Below, piece by piece: positions 25,631 to 32,660 of a stretch of DNA of 64,000 nucleotides. A program made the position numbers and the translations under genes. The first letter of the stretch is position 1, and every line of letters begins with the position of its first letter. Source of the stretch: CBDCVY01 sp965223245. Lineage in GTDB: Bacteria; Nitrospinota; Nitrospinia; Nitrospinales; Nitrospinaceae. The stretch covers positions 3,596,001-3,660,000 of the forward strand of contig CBDCVY010000013.1 of assembly GCA_965223245.1 (NCBI GenBank). The letters are read 5' to 3'. The notes below the pieces were generated by a model. The model did not search any database, was not told the origin of the DNA, and saw only the letters and a program-made list of their open reading frames with translations.

Positions 25631-25658
25631 TTGACAAAATGGGGGATGGGCCTAGAAT
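25631..25658 (+). promoter_or_regulatory. sigma70-type promoter of tRNA-Val
   Basis: TTGACA (25631-25636) is separated by 16 bp from TAGAAT (25653-25658). The predicted start would be about 20 bp before tRNA-Val. The first five bases after TAGAAT are A/T-rich except for one G. This is the best promoter match in the window. Confidence 0.75.
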
Positions 25659-25686
25659 GAAATTTCGTCATCGGACATTTTTTTTC

Positions 25687-25758
25687 AGGCACGTAGCTCA
25701 GGGGTAGAGTACTTGCTTGACATGCAAGGGGTCGGCGGTTCGAAACCGCCCGTGCCTA
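25687..25758 (+). tRNA. tRNA-Val (anticodon GAC)
   Basis: A 72-nt cloverleaf without encoded CCA. Acceptor arms AGGCACG and CGTGCCT pair fully, with discriminator A. The anticodon stem CTTGC/GCAAG closes the loop TTGACAT, anticodon GAC. The T arm GGCGG-TTCGAAA-CCGCC is canonical. It stands alone between thiC and thrS and has its own promoter. Confidence 0.95.
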
Positions 25759-25944
25759 TTTTGCTCTTGAGATTTTGGTGAAAACTCCTGATGGGTCCGA
25801 TTCGCTAAAAATCCGCAGCAGGTGCTTTTTCCTACCAGGAACCACCTTTCATTGGATTCATTGAAATTAAGATGCCTTTTATAAGGTATGGATTATTTTT
25901 AATTGAACCTCTCAAGTTTTTTATATAGAGGTTTCTTTAAGTTT

Positions 25945-27699
25945 ATGAGCAATCAATCAGAACAAAAATACGATTTAGAAACTTTGCGACATAGTTGTGC
26001 GCACTTAATGGCACAGGCAGTGAAGCAATTGTATCCAGATACTCAGGTTACTATTGGCCCTGTGATTGAGGACGGTTTTTATTATGACTTTTTTCGAAAA
26101 GAACCTTTTCAGCCGGAGGACTTGAAAAAAATCGAAAAGCAGATGCAAAAACTGGCTAAAGAGGCTCAAGATGTTAAACGCTTAGAATTACCGCGCAAGG
26201 ATGCAATTGAACTATTTAATAAAATGGGAGAACCGTTTAAAGTTGAAATCATCGAAGGTATCGATGGGGATGATGTGATTTCAGCATATTCTCAGGGAGA
26301 GTTTACCGATTTGTGCCGTGGTCCTCATGTAGAAAACACGAAAGAAATTAAAGTGTTTAAGTTATTAAATACTTCTTCTGCTTACTGGCGGGGGGACGAG
26401 CGTAACCCGGTTTTACAACGAATCTATGGGACGGCTTGGTTTTCCAAAAAGGATTTGAAGGATTATCTGAATCGTTTGGAAGAAGCTAAAAAACGAGACC
26501 ACCGTAAATTGGGAAAAGAATTGGACCTTTATACCATGTCAGATGAAATTGGTCCTGGTTTGATTTTGTGGCATCCCAAAGGATCGCGAATTCGGTACAT
26601 CATAGAAGAGTTTTGGAAACGAGAGCATTACAATAATGGTTATGAACTCGTAAATACACCCCATGCGGCTAAAATCGATTTATGGAAAACCAGTGGTCAT
26701 ATAGAATTTTATAAGGAAAATATTTTTTCACCGATGGAAATCGAGGGCAAGCAATATGTGATGAAACCTATGAATTGTCCTTTCCATATTCAGATATATA
26801 AATCCAAGCTGCGAAGTTATCGTGATTTGCCATTACGTTGGGCCGAATTAGGCACTGTCTATCGTTATGAACGGTCTGGAGTCATGCATGGCTTGCTCCG
26901 AGTACGCGGTTTTACTCAAGATGACGCCCATTTATTCTGTGCTCAAGAGCAAATTGAAGAAGAAATCCTGCGTGTACTTCAGTTTGTGCTTTATATTTTA
27001 CAGGCCTTTGGTTTTCATGAATACCAAGTTTATCTCAGTACTCGGCCTGAAAAATCAGTTGGTTCCGATGGGGATTGGGAAACGGCTACTGCAGCCCTAA
27101 AAAATGCTCTGGATCGTTCCAAAATTGAATATGAAATTGACCCGGGTGAGGGAGTTTTTTATGGGCCAAAAATTGATATAAAAATTAAGGACAGTTTAAA
27201 TCGCCTTTGGCAGGTATCAACTATTCAAGTAGACTTTAATTTACCCAATCGTTTCCAAATGTCTTACATTGGAGCCGATGGCCAATCACATCCTCCGATT
27301 ATGATCCATAGAGCGTTGATGGGATCTTTGGAGAGATTTTTTGGCTGCCTCATAGAACATTATGCAGGGGCTTTTCCGGTTTGGTTGGCACCAGTACAGG
27401 TTATTATTTTGACCATCACTGATAATCAGCATACTTATGCAAACCAAATCGCAGAGCAATTAATTTCAGAAGGAATTCGGGTAGAAAAAGACTTGCGAAA
27501 TGAAAAAATTGGGTTCAAGATAAGGGAAGCCCAGCTCAATAAAGTTCCTTATATGTTAGTATTAGGGGACAAAGAGGTTGAATCCAAAGTTATTGCAGTG
27601 AGGAAACGTCGCTCTAAAGAAACTAAAGTTATGGAATTAAATTTGTTTCTTAGAGATCTTAAAAATGAAATTGACACGAAGGCTGTCGATTCGGATTGA
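25945..27699 (+). CDS. thrS: Threonyl-tRNA synthetase lacking the TGS domain
   Basis: ThrRS charges tRNA-Thr. The editing domain is present: HSCAH (HxxxH) at the N-terminus and CRGPH further on. The class II core has MKPMNCPFHIQIY, RGFTQDDAHLFC and IMIHRALMGSLERF, including the Cys/His/His zinc ligands, and the C-terminal anticodon-binding domain follows. The N-terminal TGS domain (about 60 residues in E. coli) is missing. I start at ATG 25945 (584 residues); a TTG 42 bp upstream would add only 14 residues, still no TGS. The ribosome-binding site is weak. It leads the infC-rpmI-rplT-pheS block. Confidence 0.95.
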   Translation: MSNQSEQKYDLETLRHSCAHLMAQAVKQLYPDTQVTIGPVIEDGFYYDFFRKEPFQPEDLKKIEKQMQKLAKEAQDVKRLELPRKDAIELFNKMGEPFKVEIIEGIDGDDVISAYSQGEFTDLCRGPHVENTKEIKVFKLLNTSSAYWRGDERNPVLQRIYGTAWFSKKDLKDYLNRLEEAKKRDHRKLGKELDLYTMSDEIGPGLILWHPKGSRIRYIIEEFWKREHYNNGYELVNTPHAAKIDLWKTSGHIEFYKENIFSPMEIEGKQYVMKPMNCPFHIQIYKSKLRSYRDLPLRWAELGTVYRYERSGVMHGLLRVRGFTQDDAHLFCAQEQIEEEILRVLQFVLYILQAFGFHEYQVYLSTRPEKSVGSDGDWETATAALKNALDRSKIEYEIDPGEGVFYGPKIDIKIKDSLNRLWQVSTIQVDFNLPNRFQMSYIGADGQSHPPIMIHRALMGSLERFFGCLIEHYAGAFPVWLAPVQVIILTITDNQHTYANQIAEQLISEGIRVEKDLRNEKIGFKIREAQLNKVPYMLVLGDKEVESKVIAVRKRRSKETKVMELNLFLRDLKNEIDTKAVDSD

Positions 27700-27723
27700 T
27701 AACATTTTATAGGAGGACCTTGT

Positions 27724-28269
27724 ATTAAGAAACAACGGATTAACCAAATGATCCGGGTCAAGGAAGTTTGCGTTATAGGCGTCGATGGGGATCAGTTAGG
27801 AACATTTCCCACATTTGAAGCCATTTCTATGGCCCAAGAAAATAATTTAGATTTAGTCGAAGTTGCTCCCAATGCCAACCCGCCCGTTTGTCGGATCATG
27901 GATTACGGCAAACATAAATATAAACAAAATAAAAGGGCTCACGAGGCTAAAAAGAACCAGAAAGTCATTCATGTTAAGGAAGTCAAATTTAGACCGAATA
28001 CGGATCAGCATGATTTTGATTTTAAGGTTAAACATGTAATACGATTCCTAAAAGCGGGGGATAAGGTCAAGGTTGTAATATTTTTTAAAGGTCGAGAAAT
28101 TCTGCATCGCGAAGGGGGCGAAGAAATGCTTCAACGTATTGCAGAAGCGGTTGATGAATATGGGGCGGTTGAACAGTCCGCAAAACAAGAAGGACGGACC
28201 CTAACCATGATTTTTGTACATAAACCCGCTAAAAAAGAGACTAAGACTCAAGCTAATAATGAAGCTTGA
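27724..28269 (+). CDS. infC: Translation initiation factor IF-3, AUU start
   Basis: IF-3 binds the 30S subunit and checks start-codon pairing. The N-domain includes INQMIRVKEVCVIGVDGDQL and the C-domain contains the Lys-rich DYGKHKYKQNK and VKEVKFRPNTDQHDF. The nearest ATG (27748) would cut the conserved IN-x-M-IR start. A perfect AGGAGG at 27711-27716 lies 7 nt before ATT at 27724, giving MKKQRINQMIRV, the expected IF-3 N-terminus. An AUU start is the classical basis of IF-3 autoregulation. The product has 181 residues. rpmI follows 51 bp later. Confidence 0.96.
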   Translation: MKKQRINQMIRVKEVCVIGVDGDQLGTFPTFEAISMAQENNLDLVEVAPNANPPVCRIMDYGKHKYKQNKRAHEAKKNQKVIHVKEVKFRPNTDQHDFDFKVKHVIRFLKAGDKVKVVIFFKGREILHREGGEEMLQRIAEAVDEYGAVEQSAKQEGRTLTMIFVHKPAKKETKTQANNEA

Positions 28270-28320
28270 TTTTTGCCTTAAAATTGGTAGACTTTGTGAT
28301 TTCCTTGGAGAAGAGCAACA

Positions 28321-28515
28321 ATGCCTAAAATGAAAACCAATAAAGGAGCGGCCAAACGGTTCCGCAAGACAGGGACGGGTAAAATTCGCCGAAATTCTGC
28401 GTTTACCAGCCACATCCTTACATCGAAAACTACAAAAAGAAAACGTAATTTACGGCAGAGTAGTATATTAGTCGAATGTGATGCGAAACGGCTTAAGGCT
28501 CTGCTGCCCTACTGA
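28321..28515 (+). CDS. rpmI: Ribosomal protein bL35
   Basis: This 64-residue basic protein of the large subunit matches bL35 throughout: MPKMKTNKGAAKRFRKTGTG at the N-terminus, a central AFTSHILTSKTTKRKRNLRQ, and the ending KRLKALLPY. GGAG lies about 12 nt before the ATG. The position between infC and rplT is the standard operon order. Confidence 0.97.
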   Translation: MPKMKTNKGAAKRFRKTGTGKIRRNSAFTSHILTSKTTKRKRNLRQSSILVECDAKRLKALLPY

Positions 28516-28541
28516 ATTAGATAGAATTTGGAGAAAGAAGT

Positions 28542-28904
28542 ATGTCACGAGCAGTGAATGGAACCATTTCCCGGTCCCGAAGAAAAAAAATATTAAAATT
28601 GGCGAAAGGTTTTCGAAGTGTTCGTAGTAAAGCCTATCGGAAAGCCCGGGAAGCTGTTGAAAAAGCATTATCCTATTCTTATCGGGATCGACGAGCCCGT
28701 AAGCGGGATTTTCGTCGTTTATGGATTGCACGAATAAATGCTGCTGTCCGCCAAGATGGATTGACATACAGTCAATTTATGCACGGATTAAAAAAAGCCA
28801 ATATAGAAATTGATAGAAAAGTTCTGTCAGACATGGCAATCCATAATCAAAAATCTTTTAAGGCTTTAATGGAAACCGCACGTTCTCAAACAGGTGCGGC
28901 TTGA
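28542..28904 (+). CDS. rplT: Ribosomal protein bL20
   Basis: bL20 is an early assembly protein of the 50S subunit that binds 23S rRNA, and in several bacteria it represses its own operon. The 120-residue sequence has the usual SRRKKILKLAKGFRS, KAYRKAREAVEKAL, and RRARKRDFRRLWIARINAAV. The ribosome-binding site is GGAGAAAG. The end of the gene contributes the left arm of an inverted repeat that pairs across its own stop codon, next to a terminator hairpin. Confidence 0.97.
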   Translation: MSRAVNGTISRSRRKKILKLAKGFRSVRSKAYRKAREAVEKALSYSYRDRRARKRDFRRLWIARINAAVRQDGLTYSQFMHGLKKANIEIDRKVLSDMAIHNQKSFKALMETARSQTGAA

Positions 28905-28928
28905 ATTAGTTTATTTTTCTTGAGAACG
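28881..28928 (+). repeat. Inverted repeat spanning the rplT stop codon
   Basis: CGTTCTCAA (28881-28889, inside rplT) and TTGAGAACG (28920-28928) are perfect 9-bp complements. The right arm abuts the terminator stem that starts at 28929, so the two stems could stack. It may take part in pheS attenuation or protect the rplT 3' end. Confidence 0.55.
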
Positions 28929-28960
28929 GCGGGGTAGGAATTTCCTATCTCGCTTTTTGT
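28929..28960 (+). terminator. Terminator/attenuator between rplT and pheS
   Basis: GCGGGGTAGG (28929-28938) pairs with CCTATCTCGC (28944-28953) through ten pairs, including two G-U, with a 5-nt loop and then TTTTTGTTT. It sits just upstream of pheS and would either end the infC-rpmI-rplT transcript or attenuate pheS. Confidence 0.85.
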
Positions 28961-28978
28961 TTGCCCTCATTTATCATC

Positions 28979-29992
28979 GTGATCCAAAAAATACAAACCT
29001 ACCAGGAAGAATTCAAAAAACGTATTGAGTCAGTGACTCAGTCGGATGAGCTTCAGAAATTGCGTGTGGAATTTTTGGGGAAAAAGGGTTTTGTGACTCA
29101 AGCAATGAAAGAATTGCGAAGTCTTTCACCTGAAAAAAAACGTGAAGCGGGCAAGTTCATCAACGAATTCAAAAATTTCGTTGAAACTTCCTTAAAGGAA
29201 TATGCCGACAAGATCGGTCACTCTCCAAAAGCTCTAAAATCATCTGATTCTTTTGACTATACCTTGCCCGGGAGAAAGGAACCTATAGGGACTTTGCATC
29301 CAATTACCCAGGTTATGGAAGAAATCGTTTCTGTGTTTATTAGTTTAGGGTTTCGGGTAGAAGAAGGACCTGAAATAGAATTAGATTATTATAATTTTGA
29401 GGCGCTGAACATTCCCAAAGACCATCCTGCACGAGATATGCAAGATACTTTTTATGTTGAGGATGAAACGGTATTAAGAACTCATACATCCCCAGTTCAA
29501 ATTCATGTAATGGAAGCCAATCAACCTCCTTTAAGAATTATTGCCCCAGGGAAAGTCTATCGTTGTGATTCCGATGTTTCCCATACTCCTATGTTTCATC
29601 AAATTGAAGGTTTGATGGTAGATAAGAATGTGGCATTTAGTGATTTGAAGGGAATAATGAATATTTTCGTTCAGCAGACTTTTGGCCAATCCACTCAAGT
29701 CCGATTCCGTCCCAGCTACTTCCCTTTTACTTGTCCAAGTGCAGAGGTTGATATTCAATGTGTAATGTGTTCTGGAAAAGGATGTAGAGTCTGTTCACAT
29801 ACAGGCTGGTTAGAAATCTTAGGGGCAGGAATGGTGGATCCGGCGGTTTTTAATTCTGTCAGTTATGATCCGGAACAATGGACTGGTTTTGCATTTGGTA
29901 TGGGAATAGAACGAATTGCAATGTTGAAATACGGGATAAATGACATACGTTTATTTTATGAAAACGATGTTCGATTTCTGCAACAATTCTAA
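28979..29992 (+). CDS. pheS: Phenylalanyl-tRNA synthetase alpha subunit
   Basis: PheS is the catalytic subunit of the heterotetrameric PheRS. After an N-terminal coiled coil (EEFKKRIESVTQSDELQKLR) comes the class II core with HPITQVMEEIVSVFISLGF, motif 2 HTPMFHQIEGLMVD, the CSGKGCRVCSHTGW segment and motif 3 GMGIERIAMLKYGI. The start is uncertain: no ATG is available, and I use GTG at 28979, while TTG at 28961 is also in frame. Neither has a good Shine-Dalgarno. No pheT follows; the next gene is a cytochrome, and pheT is not in this window. Confidence 0.93.
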   Translation: MIQKIQTYQEEFKKRIESVTQSDELQKLRVEFLGKKGFVTQAMKELRSLSPEKKREAGKFINEFKNFVETSLKEYADKIGHSPKALKSSDSFDYTLPGRKEPIGTLHPITQVMEEIVSVFISLGFRVEEGPEIELDYYNFEALNIPKDHPARDMQDTFYVEDETVLRTHTSPVQIHVMEANQPPLRIIAPGKVYRCDSDVSHTPMFHQIEGLMVDKNVAFSDLKGIMNIFVQQTFGQSTQVRFRPSYFPFTCPSAEVDIQCVMCSGKGCRVCSHTGWLEILGAGMVDPAVFNSVSYDPEQWTGFAFGMGIERIAMLKYGINDIRLFYENDVRFLQQF

Positions 29993-30101
29993 TTGAAACA
30001 CTTCCGCACTACTTCTATAAGAAAAATTTTTTATTATTTTTTCAAATCATGGCAAAATTTTCAAACGTTTAGTTCTATCTCTCCAACTTTCTTCTTAATT
30101 T

Positions 30102-31079
30102 ATGAATTACAAAGGTTGGCTGGCTATTATTGGTTTTCTAATTATTTCTGCGATATTGGGAATTGCAGCCATTTACACTCTAATTAATTATACTCCCCAA
30201 TTCATTCCCTCATTCTTGATCGATTTGTCTCGGCAACCTGATCTTTTGAAAATATCAGAAGCAAAAACATGTGGTGAATGTCACTCGGATATTTTTGAGG
30301 ATTGGAAAAAAAGTCGACACTCTGTTTCCTGGACAAGTGATGGATATATTAAAGATTCCAAAGACAGGACTAAAGAAAAATGTTTGCCATGTCATATTCC
30401 AAACCAGGTGAGCGCTGGGGAAAAACCAAACCCACGGTCTTCTCACCGAGATCAGGGAGTTTTTTGTATTCCTTGTCATGTTAAGGAGGATGGAATGCAT
30501 GGGCCTTATGAACTGCTATCTCCCCCTCACCCAACAAAAAGAAATGAAGTTTACCGTTCTTCTAAATTTTGCGGGTCTTGTCACGAAAAAACATATAAAG
30601 AATGGAAATCTGTAGAAAGTAAAGAAACATGTCAAAGCTGTCATATGAAAACCAAACGTGCGCGATTGACTCAAAAATTTCCGATGGGATTATTTCATGC
30701 GCGACGGCAGGTAGCGAATCATGCATTTCCAAAAGGTGATCTTGATGAAGATAATTTATATTTAGAAGCTGTATTTAAAGAAGAATCTCTTATTATTACA
30801 CTTACTAACAGGACTATTCCTCATTTGGTTCCTACTGCGGACAATGGGGATCCCAGGTTATATCTTTATGTTTTATTTTTAAACACAGAGGGAAACGAAA
30901 TCGATAATTTTAAGGAAATACTTGCTCCCCAACAAGACAGCGCTCTTCCTTACAAACAACCCGCCAAGTTTCAATATTTATCAAATAATAAAACAGACAA
31001 AGCGATTGTTACTTTAAAATATAAAGCAGCCTGGTCAAAAGAACGCAAAACCATTCAATCCATCATTCTTCCAAAATAA
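30102..31079 (+). CDS. Membrane-anchored pentaheme cytochrome c
   Basis: The 325-residue protein has one N-terminal membrane anchor (about 7-29) and five c-type heme sites: CGECH (57-61), CLPCH (94-98), CIPCH (122-126), CGSCH (157-161) and CQSCH (177-181). The last 140 residues have no heme motif and look like a beta-rich domain. The heme spacing resembles the cytochrome c554/NrfH-like multiheme group, so it is probably an inner-membrane-attached periplasmic electron carrier or reductase subunit. Neither the electron donor nor acceptor is visible. No clear Shine-Dalgarno precedes the ATG. A triheme cytochrome follows 88 bp later. Confidence 0.85.
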   Translation: MNYKGWLAIIGFLIISAILGIAAIYTLINYTPQFIPSFLIDLSRQPDLLKISEAKTCGECHSDIFEDWKKSRHSVSWTSDGYIKDSKDRTKEKCLPCHIPNQVSAGEKPNPRSSHRDQGVFCIPCHVKEDGMHGPYELLSPPHPTKRNEVYRSSKFCGSCHEKTYKEWKSVESKETCQSCHMKTKRARLTQKFPMGLFHARRQVANHAFPKGDLDEDNLYLEAVFKEESLIITLTNRTIPHLVPTADNGDPRLYLYVLFLNTEGNEIDNFKEILAPQQDSALPYKQPAKFQYLSNNKTDKAIVTLKYKAAWSKERKTIQSIILPK

Positions 31080-31080
31080 A

Positions 31081-31126
31081 AAGTGATTAGATATTGACTC
31101 AATGCCGATTTATCATAAAATCACTT
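31081..31126 (+). promoter_or_regulatory. Promoter flanked by an inverted repeat, before triheme cytochrome
   Basis: TTGACT (31094-31099), 16 bp, TAAAAT (31116-31121) resembles a sigma70 promoter. AAGTGATT (31081-31088) and AATCACTT (31119-31126) form an 8-bp inverted repeat that encloses it and could be an operator or a weak terminator of the pentaheme gene. Confidence 0.4.
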
Positions 31127-31167
31127 TTAAAGGTTGAGATTTTATTTTACTCATTGTGGAGGTCCTC

Positions 31168-32016
31168 ATGAAAAATAGTTCCCACCGTTTATTTTTAATC
31201 ATGCTATTAATAGTTCTAATTCCTAATTATATTTTTGCAAAAGATCTTGTCGTTAAAGCTCCTCCTGAGTCCTTGAGTAAACTATATCCTCCAAAATCTG
31301 AAAAACCCAAATGGATTCAACAAATGCACCAATTGTCCTCAAACTTTGGTGGTGTTTTTACTAATATGAAGGAAGGGGACTGGGCCAATGCTGAAAAACG
31401 TGCTTCCAATTTGGTGAAGGTCTATGAAGAAACTTCAAAGTTAGTTCCTGAATGGAAAGATTATTTTGATGTCGATGCAGTTAAAAAATTTGCTGAAGCG
31501 GTAAAATCCCATGATCCGAAAGTTATTGGTCCTGCAGCAGGCCCGGTAGCAAAAACCTGTGGAAAATGCCACAGTGAGCAGTATGTTGCGGTATGGACGC
31601 GATTCCATTGGCCGCCGGTATCAGACATCAAGATCACAGATCCGGTTACAGAAAAGGAGTTTGAATACGGTAAATACATGTTTCAAATTACCGGTGCTTT
31701 TAATGGTGTGACCGTTAACTTTGGGGAAGGTCAATATCAACAAGCTGCGAAATCTTTACGTTCTTTTGAAATGCGTTACAAGGAACTAAAATCCACCTGT
31801 TCAAAATGCCACACAACGGACGCGGTAAAGCAATTTTTTGTTAATGAAGAAGTAATGGGAGCTTTTGGTAACCTGAAAAAAATTCTAGCTACTGAAAAAC
31901 CCAATCCCGGAGAATTTTGGAAAAATATTGGGACTATTGGTAAGCAAGGTTGTAAAAAATGTCATTTAACTCACCGGACATACGCTATCATCCAAGGAGT
32001 TTGGGAGACAGAATAA
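31168..32016 (+). CDS. Periplasmic triheme cytochrome c
   Basis: This secreted protein of 282 residues starts with a signal peptide ending near YIFA-KD (residue 24). I use the ATG at 31168 because GGAGG lies 5 nt upstream. Three heme sites occur: CGKCH (131-135), CSKCH (211-215) and CKKCH (262-266). Amphipathic helices precede each, for example SSNFGGVFTNMKEGDWANAE and the similar GAFGNLKKILATEKPNPGEF, reminiscent of repeated cytochrome c'-like helical bundles. That fold assignment is inference. It lies downstream of the pentaheme cytochrome and may exchange electrons with it. Confidence 0.85.
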   Translation: MKNSSHRLFLIMLLIVLIPNYIFAKDLVVKAPPESLSKLYPPKSEKPKWIQQMHQLSSNFGGVFTNMKEGDWANAEKRASNLVKVYEETSKLVPEWKDYFDVDAVKKFAEAVKSHDPKVIGPAAGPVAKTCGKCHSEQYVAVWTRFHWPPVSDIKITDPVTEKEFEYGKYMFQITGAFNGVTVNFGEGQYQQAAKSLRSFEMRYKELKSTCSKCHTTDAVKQFFVNEEVMGAFGNLKKILATEKPNPGEFWKNIGTIGKQGCKKCHLTHRTYAIIQGVWETE

Positions 32017-32051
32017 AAATTTGGAATCGCGATGATGGGTTCGTTTTGTCC

Positions 32052-32603
32052 TCAATCCAGCCCGTGGTCCGATTCCATGAACTTATCATGGTATAAATCA
32101 ATCGACTTTTGAAGTACTTCCAATGCGGCGGGTAGTGGTAGAAATTCTTCTACCGTAACAGTTTTATGTTCTAATTTTTTATAATCCTCAAAAAAACGCT
32201 TTATTTCTGTCATGCGGTGAGGTGGCAAGTCGTCCAGTAAATGGTAATGGGAATATTCCGGATCGTCTGCATGAACGGCAATGATTTTATCATCAACTTC
32301 TCCATGATCGATCATTCGCATAAGGCCTATTGCTTTTGCCCGCATAATTGTTAGAGGATATACCGGCTCCTGACCTAAAACTAAAACATCTAACGGATCA
32401 TCGTCATCACAATAAGTGCGTGGAACGAACCCATAGTTAGCAGGATATTGGACAGAACTATATAAAATTCGATCTACGCGAATCATGCCAGTTGCTTTAT
32501 CAAGTTCATATTTTGTTTTAGAACCTTTGGGCACTTCAATGATCGCCGGGAAAATATTAGGCATATCCTCGCCCAGTTCAACGTCGTGCCAGGAGTTTAA
32601 CAT
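32052..32603 (-). CDS. ppa: Soluble inorganic pyrophosphatase, family I
   Basis: Ppa hydrolyses PPi in the cytoplasm. The 183-residue protein is the usual bacterial hexameric family I size. The metal-binding signature DDDDPLDVLVLG includes the three essential Asp residues; IEVPKGSKTKYELDK and VQYPANYGFVPRTY precede it. KIIAVHADDPEY and the HRMTEIKRFFEDYKKLEHK segment complete the active site. It follows lon on the same strand, with 57 bp between, and converges with the triheme cytochrome gene. A membrane pyrophosphatase is also encoded at 7.6-9.7 kb. Confidence 0.96.
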   Translation of the reverse strand: MLNSWHDVELGEDMPNIFPAIIEVPKGSKTKYELDKATGMIRVDRILYSSVQYPANYGFVPRTYCDDDDPLDVLVLGQEPVYPLTIMRAKAIGLMRMIDHGEVDDKIIAVHADDPEYSHYHLLDDLPPHRMTEIKRFFEDYKKLEHKTVTVEEFLPLPAALEVLQKSIDLYHDKFMESDHGLD

Positions 32604-32660
32604 TTGGGTTTCCTACTTTCGGGGATTAGCAATTGTTCAATAAAATGGTTAAAAGATTGA

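Noticed and set aside
25759..25944. T-box or other leader before thrS
   Set aside because: No T-box sequence or strong terminator could be found; this is plain spacer with a weak ribosome-binding site.
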